Shown: positions 12,501 through 27,500, counted from the stretch's first letter. The stretch: DNA of 64,000 nt from Liquidambar formosana (GCA_039720395.1 CM077823.1:13955385-14019384); one strand, 5' to 3'. Program-made: numbers and translations. Notes: generated by a model from the letters alone, not told the origin.

Positions 12501-15500
12501 AGTCTTTCAAACTGATAAATCCTCCCCAGGTCATGCGGGGCCTTCGTGCGTGGAAAATAAGGGAAACACTATGGATCCTACTTAGTCCAGAAAGTAACCC
12601 CATCATGAGGAAACACTATGATCCTACTTGGACCAAAAAGTAACCTCATATTCGGGCACGTAACCTAGAACTAAAGGATAGGAAAACACAGCAAGACGTC
12701 CCGTTCCTTTGGGACCGCAGTAATCCTGTCTCCAGTAGCCCTCATCACTATATCATCATCACTTTTCTTTTCATTTATTAATTCCATAATTCTCACATAA
12801 TCTGGAAAATTATATATCAATTCTCCAAAAACCACATAATAGATTTGTTCTTGGAAACCATATGAAATAACTCCATAATTTCATATAAACCGGAAAATTT
12901 TATATATATATATAAATTTTCCAAGAAAACCATGTAACAGGTGGGTTCATAAAAATCACAATAAATAACCCCCATAAAACATTTCCAAATGAATGATTTC
13001 AAAAACAACATTTTTATAACAAAAATGATGTGAATCCAATCCTAGGTTTCCCACAATTTGTAAAACCTAGCAAATATATACCCCATGCATGATATTTATG
13101 CAAAAACTACCAAACACATGTAAAACTACATGATTTATACCCAAACCCCCATGCAACAAGGGTTTAAAATGAGAAAATGTCCCCTACCTCATGGATGAGT
13201 GATGAAAATGCAAAACTACCACCATAGACTAGTAGATCGGGCCAAATAATGCAAGATCCGCGCTTGCCGACGTCGGATTGGGGTTGCCATGCTCCAGCGA
13301 GCTACCCACGACCTTCCTGTCACTCTTCCTCTCTCATTCTCTCTCTCTCTTGGCTGGAAGAATGGAGAGAAATTCGTGGGTTAAAGGTTTATATAGAAAA
13401 GGAGGGCAAAAGGGTCATTTTAACCCTTTATTGAAACTGTCCGCCGACACTTTTAGACGGCTGAAAAATATTTTCAGCCGGCTGAAAATGCCCAACACAA
13501 AATAAGCCTCTCTAGAATTTTCAGTCGGCTGATATGAACTTTCAGCCGACTGAAAATTGTCTTTCAGACGGCTAAAACATGTTTCAGCCGTCTGAAATAC
13601 ACAGATAGCCAAAAATAAACAGTGAGTCAGCAACTCTCCATCAGCACAAACATCAGCCTTATTTTCATCCAAAACATTTAAGTAATTAATATAAAAGTGG
13701 AGAAGATTACTTTAAGTTATTTAATGAAAATAAGCAAATAACCCCCCATTTGAATCCAAATAAAATATCAAAAAAATCAAATTCCCAATATATCAAAATC
13801 TCATTTCCAAGTTTTAGTACAAAATCCGTCCCCCGACAGATTTTCTTAAAACAAACATGTGAGGAACCCAATCCAAACATGCTAATAAAATCTCATAAAA
13901 TCACAGAAGTCTTATAATATTATAAACTTCTATTACCGCCAAAAATTATCTTTAAAAATGAAGATTTACGAAAATTCATTTTTCTCCCACACTTAGCCAA
14001 ATTTCAGCAGCTTAACTCAAAACTGCAAATAAGGCCCAACACTCACTTAGGATACTCAACTCATCAAAATAAGAATCAAAAGACATATAATATCATATTA
14101 TCATACAAATGGATTACCCTTACATTAGGTTATCCAACAAATCAAGGGATTAACTACGCTAATCATATATTAAGCCGTATTAATCTCTATTAAGAAAATG
14201 GGTCTTCACAGTACATCTTAACCCCAATTTCACAATGAATTAGCGGAAGTCGTAGGGGAGCAGCATCTTTTAGCCGAAGGTAGGGGTTTGGAGGGCATAT
14301 CCCCCGAGCCAAATTTTTGTAGGAATATTTTGGTAATTTATTCACACTTGTAACATGTACCCCTAGTTTCTAGAAACGTATAGTGAAGAGGCTACAACTA
14401 TTTATTGGTGTCTTATATTTCCATTTTTCTTGGGAACATAGTGAAAGGGCAGGCTATTTCCACCACAACGAACACTCTACCCACCGCACCACTTTATTCC
14501 CCCCAATTTTTGCTATAGGCCACCCCTATTTTTCTAAACTACCCCTAATTAAAATCTAAAGTTTGTCTCCACCCCTCCCATAACTCTTCTCATCTCAAGC
14601 ACCCCCTCCCCTGTGTGTGAATTTTTACCTCAACCGACAACGATGTAGTCTCCTTCACAGCACACCGGAAACCATGTGTCATGTCAACACCATTTCCTAC
14701 ATGCCAACGCCATTTCCTACACATCATTTCCATCTAGCACACCTCATATCACCCCTATCTCCCATTGCTCTATTCTATTCGAGTTGGATGGCGACCACCA
14801 CCAGAACAACGACCATACATCGGAAAATGCCTCCCATTTTGTCGGAATGTGCTTCCTATACCGTTGATTTCCCTCTCATTTAAGTGTGATTGCGTTCTTT
14901 TAAATTTTTTTTTGTTGGAATATATAACCTTAGCTACTAGAATTTTTTTCCCCTAAAAAAAATGTTGCAACATATGTTCAAATTTGTAAGTCTGAACAAT
15001 ACATTTTGGTTCGGTTAAAGATAAATGAACACACATCGTTTTCCCTCTCATGTAAGTTGTTCAACATTTTAAAACTGAACAATAGAAATTTGTTCAGATT
15101 TATAAAGTTGAACGGTTCTAAAAACGTCTAGAGTTATAGATTTGAACGCATTTAACATGTTCGGATTTAAGAGTCCAACGAAATTTAGCATAAGAAAAAA
15201 TGAAGGTAAAATCGACAAAAGATATATAAATACTTATATTTTGGCTGCTTTGCTCATCTATTATTCAATACAACATGAGAAACACTAATTCTTCATGTGT
15301 ATATAGATTTGGGGTCAAGGTTGTTAGGGTTTGTGAGAGAATAAGGTCTAAAGATGATGTAATGTTTTAGCAGTTAGGGGTGGCCTGGGTGGGGATAGGA
15401 AAATTTCCTTTAAGTTTTTAGTAGACATGTCCGTAATGTTGAATGCACATTTGGATACAAAAATATACAATAACCTTTTATTTTAATTAGTGGGGGGCTT

Positions 15501-18500
15501 AGTTGCTTAGAGTACTTTATGTTGTGGCAATAGCCTGTCCCCATAGCAAAATTTGCAGCGATTTTGTTGCCGTAGGCAGAGTTTTGCCGAGTCACATAAA
15601 TCTATGTTCTTGTGTGATTGATTTTTTTTTCCTGTTTTTTGAATTATCTTATCTCATAAATCGTGGGTTAGTTCCTATCTCTATATATATTTATCAAGAA
15701 AGAGAGAATGGGATGGAATGTGAAGAAGGGGTGGGGGATTTTGCTATAGCAAGCAAAGAGAGAGTAAAAGGCTTACCGTCTTTGAGGTGTTTTCTGATAG
15801 CAAAACGTTGACTGAATTTCTTGGAAGTGTTCTTCTTAGCTCGAGACCTTTCAAGTTCTCACCTTTACAATAACATAAAAGAAAGTTCTCCATCTTCTTC
15901 TTAGCATGGGTGGGGTAGGGCTGTTGGGAATCTAACAAGAGGGAAAAATAGAAGTGCGGAATATAAAAATTTTTCCTACGATTCCCAATCCCATGAATCT
16001 AACTATGCATAACACAAAATCAAACCCTAACTACGAAGAGGGTTAGAACACTTACAGGATTTTTGTCTTCTCCGTTTTGCTCCAAGCTTCTACTCCGGAC
16101 AGCGGTGAATGAGCAGCCCAAGTGTGCTGCCTCCAACGGTATCCACACCTAGCTAGAGCTTCAAGCCTTTTCTTTCTTCTTCCTTGTTGTTGCTAGAGGT
16201 GGAGAAGAGAGAGAGAGAGAAGAGAGCCTCCAAGGGGCTGGACGGCTAGGGTTTATTGTGCAAGCCTATTATGCCATGTCACACATAAGTGTGACTTATA
16301 TAGGCAGCCCACTAAAGGGGGCTGGCCATGGGGAAGAAACCCTAATAGGGTTATGTGTAATTACACTTAATTGCACATTAACCCCTATTATTTGTATCAA
16401 ATACAAATAGGCCTATAAAGAACTATTCTTTATTCACTAAAACCCTTTCTCTCATAGACTTTAAAGCCCTTCTTGCATGATCAGTGTGTGACCCATTGGG
16501 TTCACATCATTAAGTAGTAGGAATAGCACGAGGTGTGCACAATGGAACTCTTTCCATTTAGGGTCTAATTGGAACTCCTTCCAATTCCCTAATTGATTAT
16601 AACTCACTTATGTCAGTTAGGGCTTCTACTAACCATGAGTAACACCTAGCATATGGCTCATGGTGTGGTCCTTAATGAGGTGAATAGTCATTTACAAAGA
16701 ACCCTTCTGTTATAGTTTATAGGTTACAATTGCATCCTTCCTTCAACACAATGTCTCCAATTGAACTAATAGGACATGGAAGTCTGTCAAGTCCCTAGTT
16801 CAATTACTTTATACTCATTCATAGATATCAACTCATTGATGAACTCATGAAACTCTTTTCATATTCATCCTACTATGGCCATGGATTTAATGAGTTATAT
16901 TATGAATGCTATATGAGACATTCTCTCTCTTTTTCCTGAGAGTGATGGATCCCTTGTTGATCACTCACATGCCTTCATATACATAGCAGTAGGGCCAATG
17001 AACACCTTTGCAGACCCTTGAATAGGATCTGCACTTAGTGTTATCAAACTTCTAAAGCTACATGCATAAGGCAACTATGGTGTCTCAGGTCTAAGGATTA
17101 CTTGTACCACTATAACAATGAGAAACTGATTGACAGGCAGGATAAAACTCCATTCAGTTTATCTCATATCTTTGGTCACATTCAGTGTACCTATTCTCGT
17201 AATAGGCACCCACTTGTTGGTTGTAGTGTCTCCACACAAATAGCTTGAGACTAGCTATCCTCCTATAGAGTCAACCTAACAAGTGCTAGTCCTATGGTTC
17301 ATTACTGTCCATCATAGTGAACCTTCAACTAGGAATGCTTTAGGAGTTTAGTACAGAGATATATCTATAGTCTCAAAATTACAACTCTTTGTAATTCCAT
17401 GTTCTCAACTCTAACTCCATGGACATATTATGTAAATATAAATGATGCATATAAACATAATAGAATAAGCCCTTTTATTAAATCAATAATAAATGTGACA
17501 TACATAAATGAAATCAAATGATTGTTCCTAATCCCTAAACAATCATCTCTATGATTGGCTCTAGGGCATAATCCTAACAATCTCCCACTTGCACTAAAGC
17601 CAATCGACCATGTATCGCATACCTATCTTCTCAAGATGTTGGTCTTAGACATAACAAATTATGTTTTAAAGCTTTAGTCAGTAGGTCTACAAAAACTTTT
17701 GTAGATAATATCTTTTGTAATGTATCTATTACCTCTTCCAATGATTCCTCTAATCACTTGGAATTGTCACTCTATGAGTTTGGACTTTTGATGAGACCGT
17801 GATTCCTATACTTGAGTTATAGACCCATTGTTGTCACAAAACAAGGTGCGGGCAACTCAATGGAAGGAACAACTCTAAGTTCTAAATGAACTTATAGATC
17901 CAAACAGTCTCCTAGACAATGCGACAATTAATTCACCCTTAATAATGGAATCCACTGTATCTTTCATACAGTTCTTCCATTAAGTATTTCACCAACTAAA
18001 GTGAATATAAAATATACCCCATATGGATTATATCCAAATCCATATACCCATCTACTATGAGTCTACAATTTCCATATACAATCTAATATTCCAAATTTGA
18101 ATTGACTGATAACTATTTGTAACAATTACAACATAATAGATATCAAGTTCAATACATAGTGTAAAATAAGGCTTCTTAACACTTTAAGAATCTTACTTGT
18201 GTCATCCTAGGGCATATGCCCTTGAATAATGAATTCTTATCTGAAGTAAATCAGACCTCCCTTAGAATTCTCCATGTTGAACTCCTTCAACATTTCAACT
18301 ATGTTTAATGACTTGGAGATACTTAGCAATCTATATGATCTATCTCTATAGATCTTGTTGGATGCTTCTACCAAATCTTTCATGAAGAAGTTTTTCTCAA
18401 AAACTAAAACTTCACATTAGATAACATTTATATATCATTCATAATGATTAGGATGTCATCTTATTGATAGGATAAAGAAAAACGATCGCACTCCCACTAA

Positions 18501-21500
18501 CCTTTTATACACTCATGGTCCATCTATAGAATGAGAGAAATCAAACAATTTGATTACTTCAACTTTATAGATGTTCTAATTATGAGAACCTTGTAGTCTA
18601 TTAATAGACTTCTATAACTTACACACTTTTATGGTTTTTCACCATTTGATATAACATCTTTATATCCTTTTTGACATATCTCATATTCAAAATGTGTGTT
18701 TATAGATAACAAGATCCAAATGGATTTCAGCATAACTATTATCAAACAAGTTTCTTTATAGACAACTTTTTGCCTATGTTGAAAACATTCTTAAATAGCC
18801 AAGCCTTTTAGGTCTCTACCTATCCATATTGGATTTAATGACTCTTAGTCATTTCTCGAGTTGATGTGAAACATCGTCTAGTCATAATCAATAGGATTAT
18901 CTTGATGATCTTTATCACCAAAGAACAATTCTTTCGCATTCTAGTAGAGATACAATATCTCTCTTATGTTAAGAAATATCCAATTTGATCTATGAAAAGA
19001 TTGTAGTGTAGTTAAGGGTTTTTGTCTCAACAGAGACAAGGGTTGGATCTTTGTTCATTTGTGGCTTTACAGACAATTCTATAAATTCTATCTACTTTTG
19101 CATCTTTCTTGAATGAACTCTTTCTCAAGAAAATCTAGCAAACATCCTAATGGACAACTTTTGTTCATTAGAGTAATAGAAATACTATCCCAACCACTTT
19201 TGGGATATACCACAATTCAACACTTACTTGACCTTATTTCCAGATTGTCTACATTATGTTTCTAGACATACGTAGCACAAGCCCAAGACTTAACTTCTTT
19301 AAGTTGGGTTTCTTCCCATATCATATCTGATATAATTGGGACAAAACTGGACTGAACCTTAAATTATCAATATGTAGCAATTTTAAGGTATATCCTAGAT
19401 GGATACATTAGTAAAACTCATCATGGATCAAACCATATCTTAATAGGGTTCAATTCGTTCTTTTAGATTCACCATTGAGCTATGGTATTCTAAGATAAGT
19501 CTACTGTAATTGAATGCATACTCTACATGACTATATACATCACAATGTATTAGTCAAATTATAAATGTAACTCTTTCACTTCACCAAGTAAAAGATGGGT
19601 TTGGTCATCTCATAACCAAGTCATAATCGTTACATTTAAATGAGAGTCTCTACATCTCTTGTATTCTCAGAATACGTTGCATTCGCTCTAATTAGTCATT
19701 TAAATTCAGAAATCAAATTTCTAGAATGTCTTAAATGACCTAGTTAAGAAATAAGTTCCCAAAATTAATCTAGCAACTCTTGCTCTATTAAAATTTTTAA
19801 AGGTAACTTATTATCTACTTAACTTTCTGCTTCGATTTAGATTACACTAGAATCCAAAAACCAAGAAGCAGAACTAACCAACAATTTAGTTTAGAGCATG
19901 AACCAAAACTTCAAAAGTTTAGTTCTTCTAGGAAGACTGATACTTTATCAAGTTTCCTTTACAATACCTTATGTTTACTACAAAATAATTATATTTCTTT
20001 GTCTTTGACTTTTCAAGACTTGCTTTCCTCTATGCTTCCATTTTAAATCACATCTAGCTTCTCAAGCTATTCTATGTGATTAATCATTTTTCAAAAGAAT
20101 GATTATTAATAAACAACTTTTTATTACATCCTAGTCCAGAAGAAGTCCTTTACAAGTACTATACTTTATAGTATTATTTTACTCACTATACAACCTTTGT
20201 ATGTGATGTAGGACATCAAAGGCACTTGCATTGACTAATTTTGCTTCTGAAGCTCATTAGTCATCAATACTATCATATAGCATGGCAACAAGATGCCAAT
20301 TGTGCATAGTGTCTTTTTCTTCTTAGGATGTTTTATGGAGGGCCTTTAATAAAAGGCCTAATAGCATATAAACAATCTTTTGAAATTGAGAACAATTCTC
20401 AATTTCCTAAGTCAATCAAAGAAATCGGGTTTAGTCAAACTATCAATATCCTATATATTAGGAAATAGGGGTTTTGAGGTGAGTAATTAGGTAATCTACA
20501 TAAACAGAGAATTAGATTTCATTTTTATCCATAATGATTGGGTCTTTAATCATATGGTACCTCCCACTATTTTATCAAATTCCATACACCCTCTAATGGA
20601 ATTCAGGAATCTCATTCCTAATGGGGATTGGGGTCCCACTGTGACCTAGAAGCCTCACATGTTAGTTTCTTGGCTTCTAACCCACAATAAGAAGACAACT
20701 CTTTGTCTATTGCTTCATAAGCAAATTCCAATCGTTTTGCCTCTAGGGTACATACTCCTCACATGTTAGTTTCTTGGAATACTTCCCTAGTTAAGTTAAG
20801 CCCATCATTCACACAGGTATGTTTCGCCAAATATATACCTCACATGTTAGTTTCTTGGTATATACCAGTTTAGGCACCCCATGATATCTCATATGTGATA
20901 GTTTCAAGTAATGTCTTTAACATGGGTAGCTCCTACATGTCTGCAGCCAGGTACCCACATTAAGGGACGTTAGATGATCCTATAATGATGGAAGGCAATG
21001 AAGAATTCATTCCCCAATGACTTCTCCATTTTCAACTTAATATTAAATAAGAGGGGTTTTAAAGGGTCTCATCAAATTAACATGCATCCTATGTATCAAA
21101 ATTTAAACATATAAATTATGCTATTTATAATCATACATCTCATGCTATTATAAATCATACATCGCATGCTATTATATATCAACATATATAAAGTACCATA
21201 TTTTGATATTAGTCCCTAAGTGAATAGGTAACATATACCAAACTATGGTATTGGAGCTAAAACAATTATCTCATAAATTAAAGCTCCCACTATGATGATT
21301 ATGGACTTTAAGAAGATTCAATCCAAGCCAATAGATTGAATCCTAGGTCTATGGTGGGTGTAGGTGATCGTAAAATAAACCATTCATAACATGCATGCTT
21401 TCTTGAAAAACTTCTCTAAGCTTTCAAGTCCTTCAATCTGCTCCCTTGGCTTGATGGTCTCCACCATTGGCTTGTTGGGCTCCATCATTCTCCTTTGGGT

Positions 21501-24500
21501 CCACCATGCTCCTTAGTGCGCTCTCGATTACATAACATTTACATAATATATAGAAAGGGATACATAAGGGGAATGTGGGGTACATAAGAGAATGATAGAG
21601 AGAGAGGGAGAGGGAAGGTGGCATGCGAGCCCCAAATAAATTACATCATCTTAATAAAATTACAACTCTTGTAAATAATAACATCCCATTCATAAGATGG
21701 CCAATCACAATTGGTTTAAAGGGTATAGTCTATAATCATCATCCAAGCACATACATACAATCTCATTGCATAATGTAAAGAAAAACTGTAAGCATTAAAA
21801 CATATGGGCATTATGGTAATTCTCTTGAATGATTTACATTAATCTCATTAATGCATCCTAATCTTATTAGGTTTTAACAAAAATATCCAGAATTAAATAA
21901 AGTCTTAACATTTAAGACATTACAGTTTCAATTAATCAAATTAATTTAAAACATGTAAAGTTTCCTAAAATAACTCTAATATCCAATATTAGGGTTTCCT
22001 TAATTAAACAAAACAATTTCATTTAATTAAGAATTTCCAGATTTTAATTTAATCCCTAATTGTGTTTTAAACCATTTAAAACATTATAAAATTAATCAAT
22101 ATTAATTAAATAATTAATATAGGAATTAAATAAAATCATTAAAATGATGAATTAGTGTATTAGGGTTTCCTAAAACCCTAAACCCTAAATGCATAACCCT
22201 AAACCCTAAATGCAAGCCCTAATCATTAAATGCCTTATGATTGGTCATTTAATGTCCAATCATTAAAACCCGAGGTTCATACGGTATTTAATAAAAGGGA
22301 TTAGGGTTTAATTAATGCCAAATAGGGTATTTATTACCCTTAATAAATTGCACTAATTAGGGTTTCCAAAACCCTAGCCCTAGACATCATTAATGGTATT
22401 AATTATGCCCTAACAATTAATAACCATGATTGGTCATTTAATGACCAATCATTAACTCTTAATTAAGGTAATTAATATTCCAATTAGGGTTTTAATTAAT
22501 GCCATAATGAAATTAGGGTTTCATCATTAACTCAAAATTAGGGTTTCATCCTTAACTCTATGCAGCCGTCACTACGAGGGGGCTGCCTGAGCTTGGCTAG
22601 GCTGCCATGGCCACCAACGACTGTGGGAGGCCATGGCCAGTCATGGGAGAACATCCTAGGGGTGTGGGACAAGCCCTTGGACACGTGAGAAGAGGTGGAA
22701 GTGGCTGCCATCATCAAGAACAATCAGGGTTTCCAAAACCCATTGCTGGAGCCATTGTTGCAGACCTTGAAGGTCACAATAGCTTCTAAATCCTTATCAA
22801 TTCGATTCCTCCATTGAAACCAGCTTTTGTATCATGTCCCTACATGAAATACTAAGCTAATAAAAGAGGTTTGGATGATCGACTCATCACCAATTGTTCT
22901 AAACAATTAAAACAACAGTAGGCTGCCCAGAATTTGACAGCACACTGTCCATGATCAGAAATTGATTTAAAACCCAGCAAGATGAATGAATTAGGCTACC
23001 AAACGAATTTTCCCAGTATCCTACATGTCTTAGGAAACTAATGCAATTGGTTTCATGCAATTTGGAGTTCCCTAACTCAAGTTCTAATCAAAACTCCATT
23101 GATGACTTTTCTGCAGAGAAAATCTGCTATGCTGTTCATGAAAAATTTTCAAACTTTTTGAATCTTTTTCCATCAAAACCTTTTTGAAACTTAAAGAAAA
23201 TCATATACACATGATATATAATGATCCTACAATGATCTTCCATCATAAATACAGCAGCTTTAATTAGAATTAATTGCAAGAACCTTAGGGTTCTAAAACC
23301 CAGATTCAGCCTCCATGGTGTTCTTCTCCTTCTTCCTTCTGTTCTAGCATCTTAATCCAATTATGATGCATCTAAATGCTTGGGAACCTTTCCCTACCAT
23401 GTCTAGAACATAACCCAAGTGGTGGCAACCATTGCCATGCCTTTGATCTCCATCAATAACTCAAAGTTGTGGCTATTGCATCATTCCCGAGCAAAACTGT
23501 CTTTCCAGACAGCCTGTAGTAAAAAATTCATAACTTTCACTACAGAACTCGGATTGACGCACTGTTTGTTGGGTTAGAAAGCTTATTCGAAGAGATTTCT
23601 AACCATATATGGCTCGAAAATTTTGGAGAAGAACTCTGAATTCGGCAGGCAAAACAAGATGACGGTTTTTCATGGCTACCATGAAAACTGTTCATAACAG
23701 TTTTATAGAACCCTAGTTTCCTTATTCTTCTTCTCCAAACTCAAACCCTATGCAACCTATTGCATCCATGGATACACTTAACCATCAATTAGAAGAGGAG
23801 TAGAAGAGAATTGACCTAGGGTTTCAAACCCTAGGTTCAGCCATGGAGGAAAACCAATTATGCAGAAAAATTTTCTAGATTTTTGAATCATTCAACTACA
23901 CCATAATTACCAGCCCATATGTATTTTGTATTATGCATAATCATGGCTCTGATACCACTGTTGGGAATCTAACAAGAGGGAAAAATAGAAGTGCGGAATA
24001 TAAAAATTTTTCCTACGATTCCCAATCCCATGAATCTAACTATGCATAACACAAAATCAAACCCTAACTACGAAGAGGGTTAGAACACTTACAGGATTTT
24101 TGTCTTCTCCGTTTTGCTCCAAGCTTCTACTCCGGACAGCGGTGAATGAGCAGCCCAAGTGTGCTGCCTCCAACGGTATCCACACCTAGCTAGAGCTTCA
24201 AGCCTTTTCTTTCTTCTTCCTTGTTGTTGCTAGAGGTGGAGAAGAGAGAGAGAGAGAAGAGAGCCTCCAAGGGGCTGGACGGCTAGGGTTTATTGTGCAA
24301 GCCTATTATGCCATGTCACACATAAGTGTGACTTATATAGGCAGCCCACTAAAGGGGGCTGGCCATGGGGAAGAAACCCTAATAGGGTTATGTGTAATTA
24401 CACTTAATTGCACATTAACCCCTATTATTTGTATCAAATACAAATAGGCCTATAAAGAACTATTCTTTATTCACTAAAACCCTTTCTCTCATAGACTTTA

Positions 24501-27500
24501 AAGCCCTTCTTGCATGATCAGTGTGTGACCCATTGGGTTCACATCATTAAGTAGTAGGAATAGCACGAGGTGTGCACAATGGAACTCTTTCCATTTAGGG
24601 TCTAATTGGAACTCCTTCCAATTCCCTAATTGATTATAACTCACTTATGTCAGTTAGGGCTTCTACTAACCATGAGTAACACCTAGCATATGGCTCATGG
24701 TGTGGTCCTTAATGAGGTGAATAGTCATTTACAAAGAACCCTTCTGTTATAGTTTATAGGTTACAATTGCATCCTTCCTTCAACACAATGTCTCCAATTG
24801 AACTAATAGGACATGGAAGTCTGTCAAGTCCCTAGTTCAATTACTTTATACTCATTCATAGATATCAACTCATTGATGAACTCATGAAACTCTTTTCATA
24901 TTCATCCTACTATGGCCATGGATTTAATGAGTTATATTATGAATGCTATATGAGACATTCTCTCTCTTTTTCCTGAGAGTGATGGATCCCTTGTTGATCA
25001 CTCACATGCCTTCATATACATAGCAGTAGGGCCAATGAACACCTTTGCAGACCCTTGAATAGGATCTGCACTTAGTGTTATCAAACTTCTAAAGCTACAT
25101 GCATAAGGCAACTATGGTGTCTCAGGTCTAAGGATTACTTGTACCACTATAACAATGAGAAACTGATTGACAGGCAGGATAAAACTCCATTCAGTTTATC
25201 TCATATCTTTGGTCACATTCAGTGTACCTATTCTCGTAATAGGCACCCACTTGTTGGTTGTAGTGTCTCCACACAAATAGCTTGAGACTAGCTATCCTCC
25301 TATAGAGTCAACCTAACAAGTGCTAGTCCTATGGTTCATTACTGTCCATCATAGTGAACCTTCAACTAGGAATGCTTTAGGAGTTTAGTACAGAGATATA
25401 TCTATAGTCTCAAAATTACAACTCTTTGTAATTCCATGTTCTCAACTCTAACTCCATGGACATATTATGTAAATATAAATGATGCATATAAACATAATAG
25501 AATAAGCCCTTTTATTAAATCAATAATAAATGTGACATACATAAATGAAATCAAATGATTGTTCCTAATCCCTAAACAATCATCTCTATGATTGGCTCTA
25601 GGGCATAATCCTAACAAGGGCAAGGGTAGAGCTAGGAATTTTAATTTGGGAGGAGAACGCGCAGTGACAAAGTGAATATAGTTTAATAAATTTAGTACGG
25701 AAAAAAATAGTAATACTTTCATATTTTGGGGAAGGCATCTTGATGAGCAATTAAATATTAAGTGGCCCTGGACATGTTTACCTAGATTTGAAAACAAAGC
25801 ACCCTAGAAAAAGTTGAAGCAAATCAATATCCATAATAACCTAACCTAACCTAACCTAAGAATAATGAAAAAAAAATGGAATGGAGACATTTTTTTTTTC
25901 TTTTGGGTTTTGTTATGGGTTCCTTTAGAAGGACTATGTTGGTTTCTTGGTTTCTGCTAGTGGCTAGGTTTTTTTGAGTTCCTTTTTGTTTCTATTATAT
26001 TGTTGGATTCGCTGATGTTTGCGGTTTCATTTAGGCCTGGATATGTATTTTGGGTGTTCCTTTTCTCATGCATCGCATGTCCCTGGTTTGTAGAGCATGG
26101 GTGGGGAGGGTGTTTCCTTGGGTTTGACTTATGTGTCCAAGTTTGGTTGCATTAACGTCTAAAGAACCTAAGACCTCTCCTAAGAGGAGCCAAAGTGATG
26201 TCTCTAAGCCACAAGGACCAATAAATTGTCATTTTTGGAAAGCACATAAAAGAGAGATTAAATTTTTTTGTGAAGATGTTTAAGATAAAAACATCTCAAA
26301 TAGGGCTAGCTATTTTTTCTTTACTTTGAAAAACTTTGTAAGAGCTCCTTCTTATTTAGCTAAGGGGAATCGATAGGGCTCTCCAACAACGCTAGTTAAA
26401 ATAGAGAATTCTTTACTTAAGTGAAGGTTCCAAAAGAGTAAGCTATTTTTTTCTCATAGGACTAATTATTTGGTCTCTATTCTAACTAAGAGAGTCAAGA
26501 GGGCTAATTACATTTGGAGAGCCTCAAAGGGCCTAACTATTCTAGAAAGCTAGATAACTAACCTTTTTGGATATGCTGCTGCTCTTTACTTTAGTTAAAA
26601 AGTTAAAATAGCTAATCTCTTGGAGATGCTCTAAATAACCTAAAGAAGTAATAAAAAATTTTGAAGAACGGATTTAAATAAAATTAGATTAAAGAATGGG
26701 AGCAAAGTTTAAGAAAAAAGTGATGACGAAGGTTAGAAGTATAATGAAACGAAAACCTAAATAAAAGTTTAAAGTTGGGTTCTGTAAACTTCGTTATTGT
26801 AAAACCTATTGCAAAAATTTATAAATTTAAAAAAAAAAAAAAAAAAAAAAGATTCTCATTATGCATGGTAAATAAAAGTTTGTGAAGCCCAATTATAGAA
26901 GTCACATTAACATGAAGTATATGTGGCATATATACTGGACTTATACGTACTTAATCTGTCCCAACTCCTAAAGATTTACATAACCTTATTTTGTTTTTAA
27001 TATTTTATTTCCTAAATATGAGAAAGGATGGGGCAGTTATCAAATATATATAGTAGTGGGGGCCAAGATAAAAATGCATATAACCTTTGGAGGCCAATAA
27101 ATAAGTTTTTAGGGGTCAATGTACAAAATTATAATAAATGGAGATGTTTTTAAAGAATTTGGGCATACCATGGCCCTTGCCGGCGAGCCCCCTCCCCTTT
27201 GCTTCTGGGAGATGGTGAAGGGAATAAATTGCTGTTTTAGAAAGGTAGGGGGCAATCTGTCCATTTATGATCAAAACCATAAGCAGGGTTTTCGTAATTT
27301 TCCCATTATGTAATTGAAAATTGAGAACTACCAATTTTTTATAATTTGCATTGTTACCCTTTCAAAGTAAAATTCACCAATATAACATGTTTCGAAGTTA
27401 CAAGCTCGTCTCTTCAATAGCGGTTATTATATTTCAGACAAAATTAGACATTTATACTTCATTATTCTAGGGGAAGTTGTTATTTCATTCTCATTCATTC

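Larger units (their letters stand above)
15917..25621 (-). mobile_element. complete Copia-type LTR retrotransposon, non-autonomous
   Basis: Both LTRs (15922-17579 and 23959-25616) are 1,658 bp, start TGTTGGGAATC and end ATCCTAACA. They show no difference in the stretches I compared. The target duplication AGGGC flanks both sides (15917-15921, 25617-25621). The element runs on the - strand. A primer-binding site matching initiator tRNA-Met (read as TGGTATCAGAGCC) lies 1 base inside the right LTR, and a polypurine tract (AAGTGGGAGAT) abuts the left LTR. The 6.4 kb interior has no long open frame. Reverse-strand traces of Copia pol remain, including RNase H-like ALKHNLL and SHQKSKLIE and reverse-transcriptase-like MLKSIWILLSI, all broken by stops and shifts. 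It must therefore have moved with enzymes supplied in trans. It sits in intron 2 of the unrecognised gene, in antisense orientation. Confidence 0.9.

Noticed and set aside
20653..20908. Spaced repeats considered as a CRISPR array
   Set aside because: Spacing is irregular (103, 82, 48 bases), only three to four copies exist, and the setting is a plant retrotransposon.
25465..25797. 110-codon - strand frame
   Set aside because: It crosses the edge of the LTR into flanking DNA, has no motif, and is open by chance.
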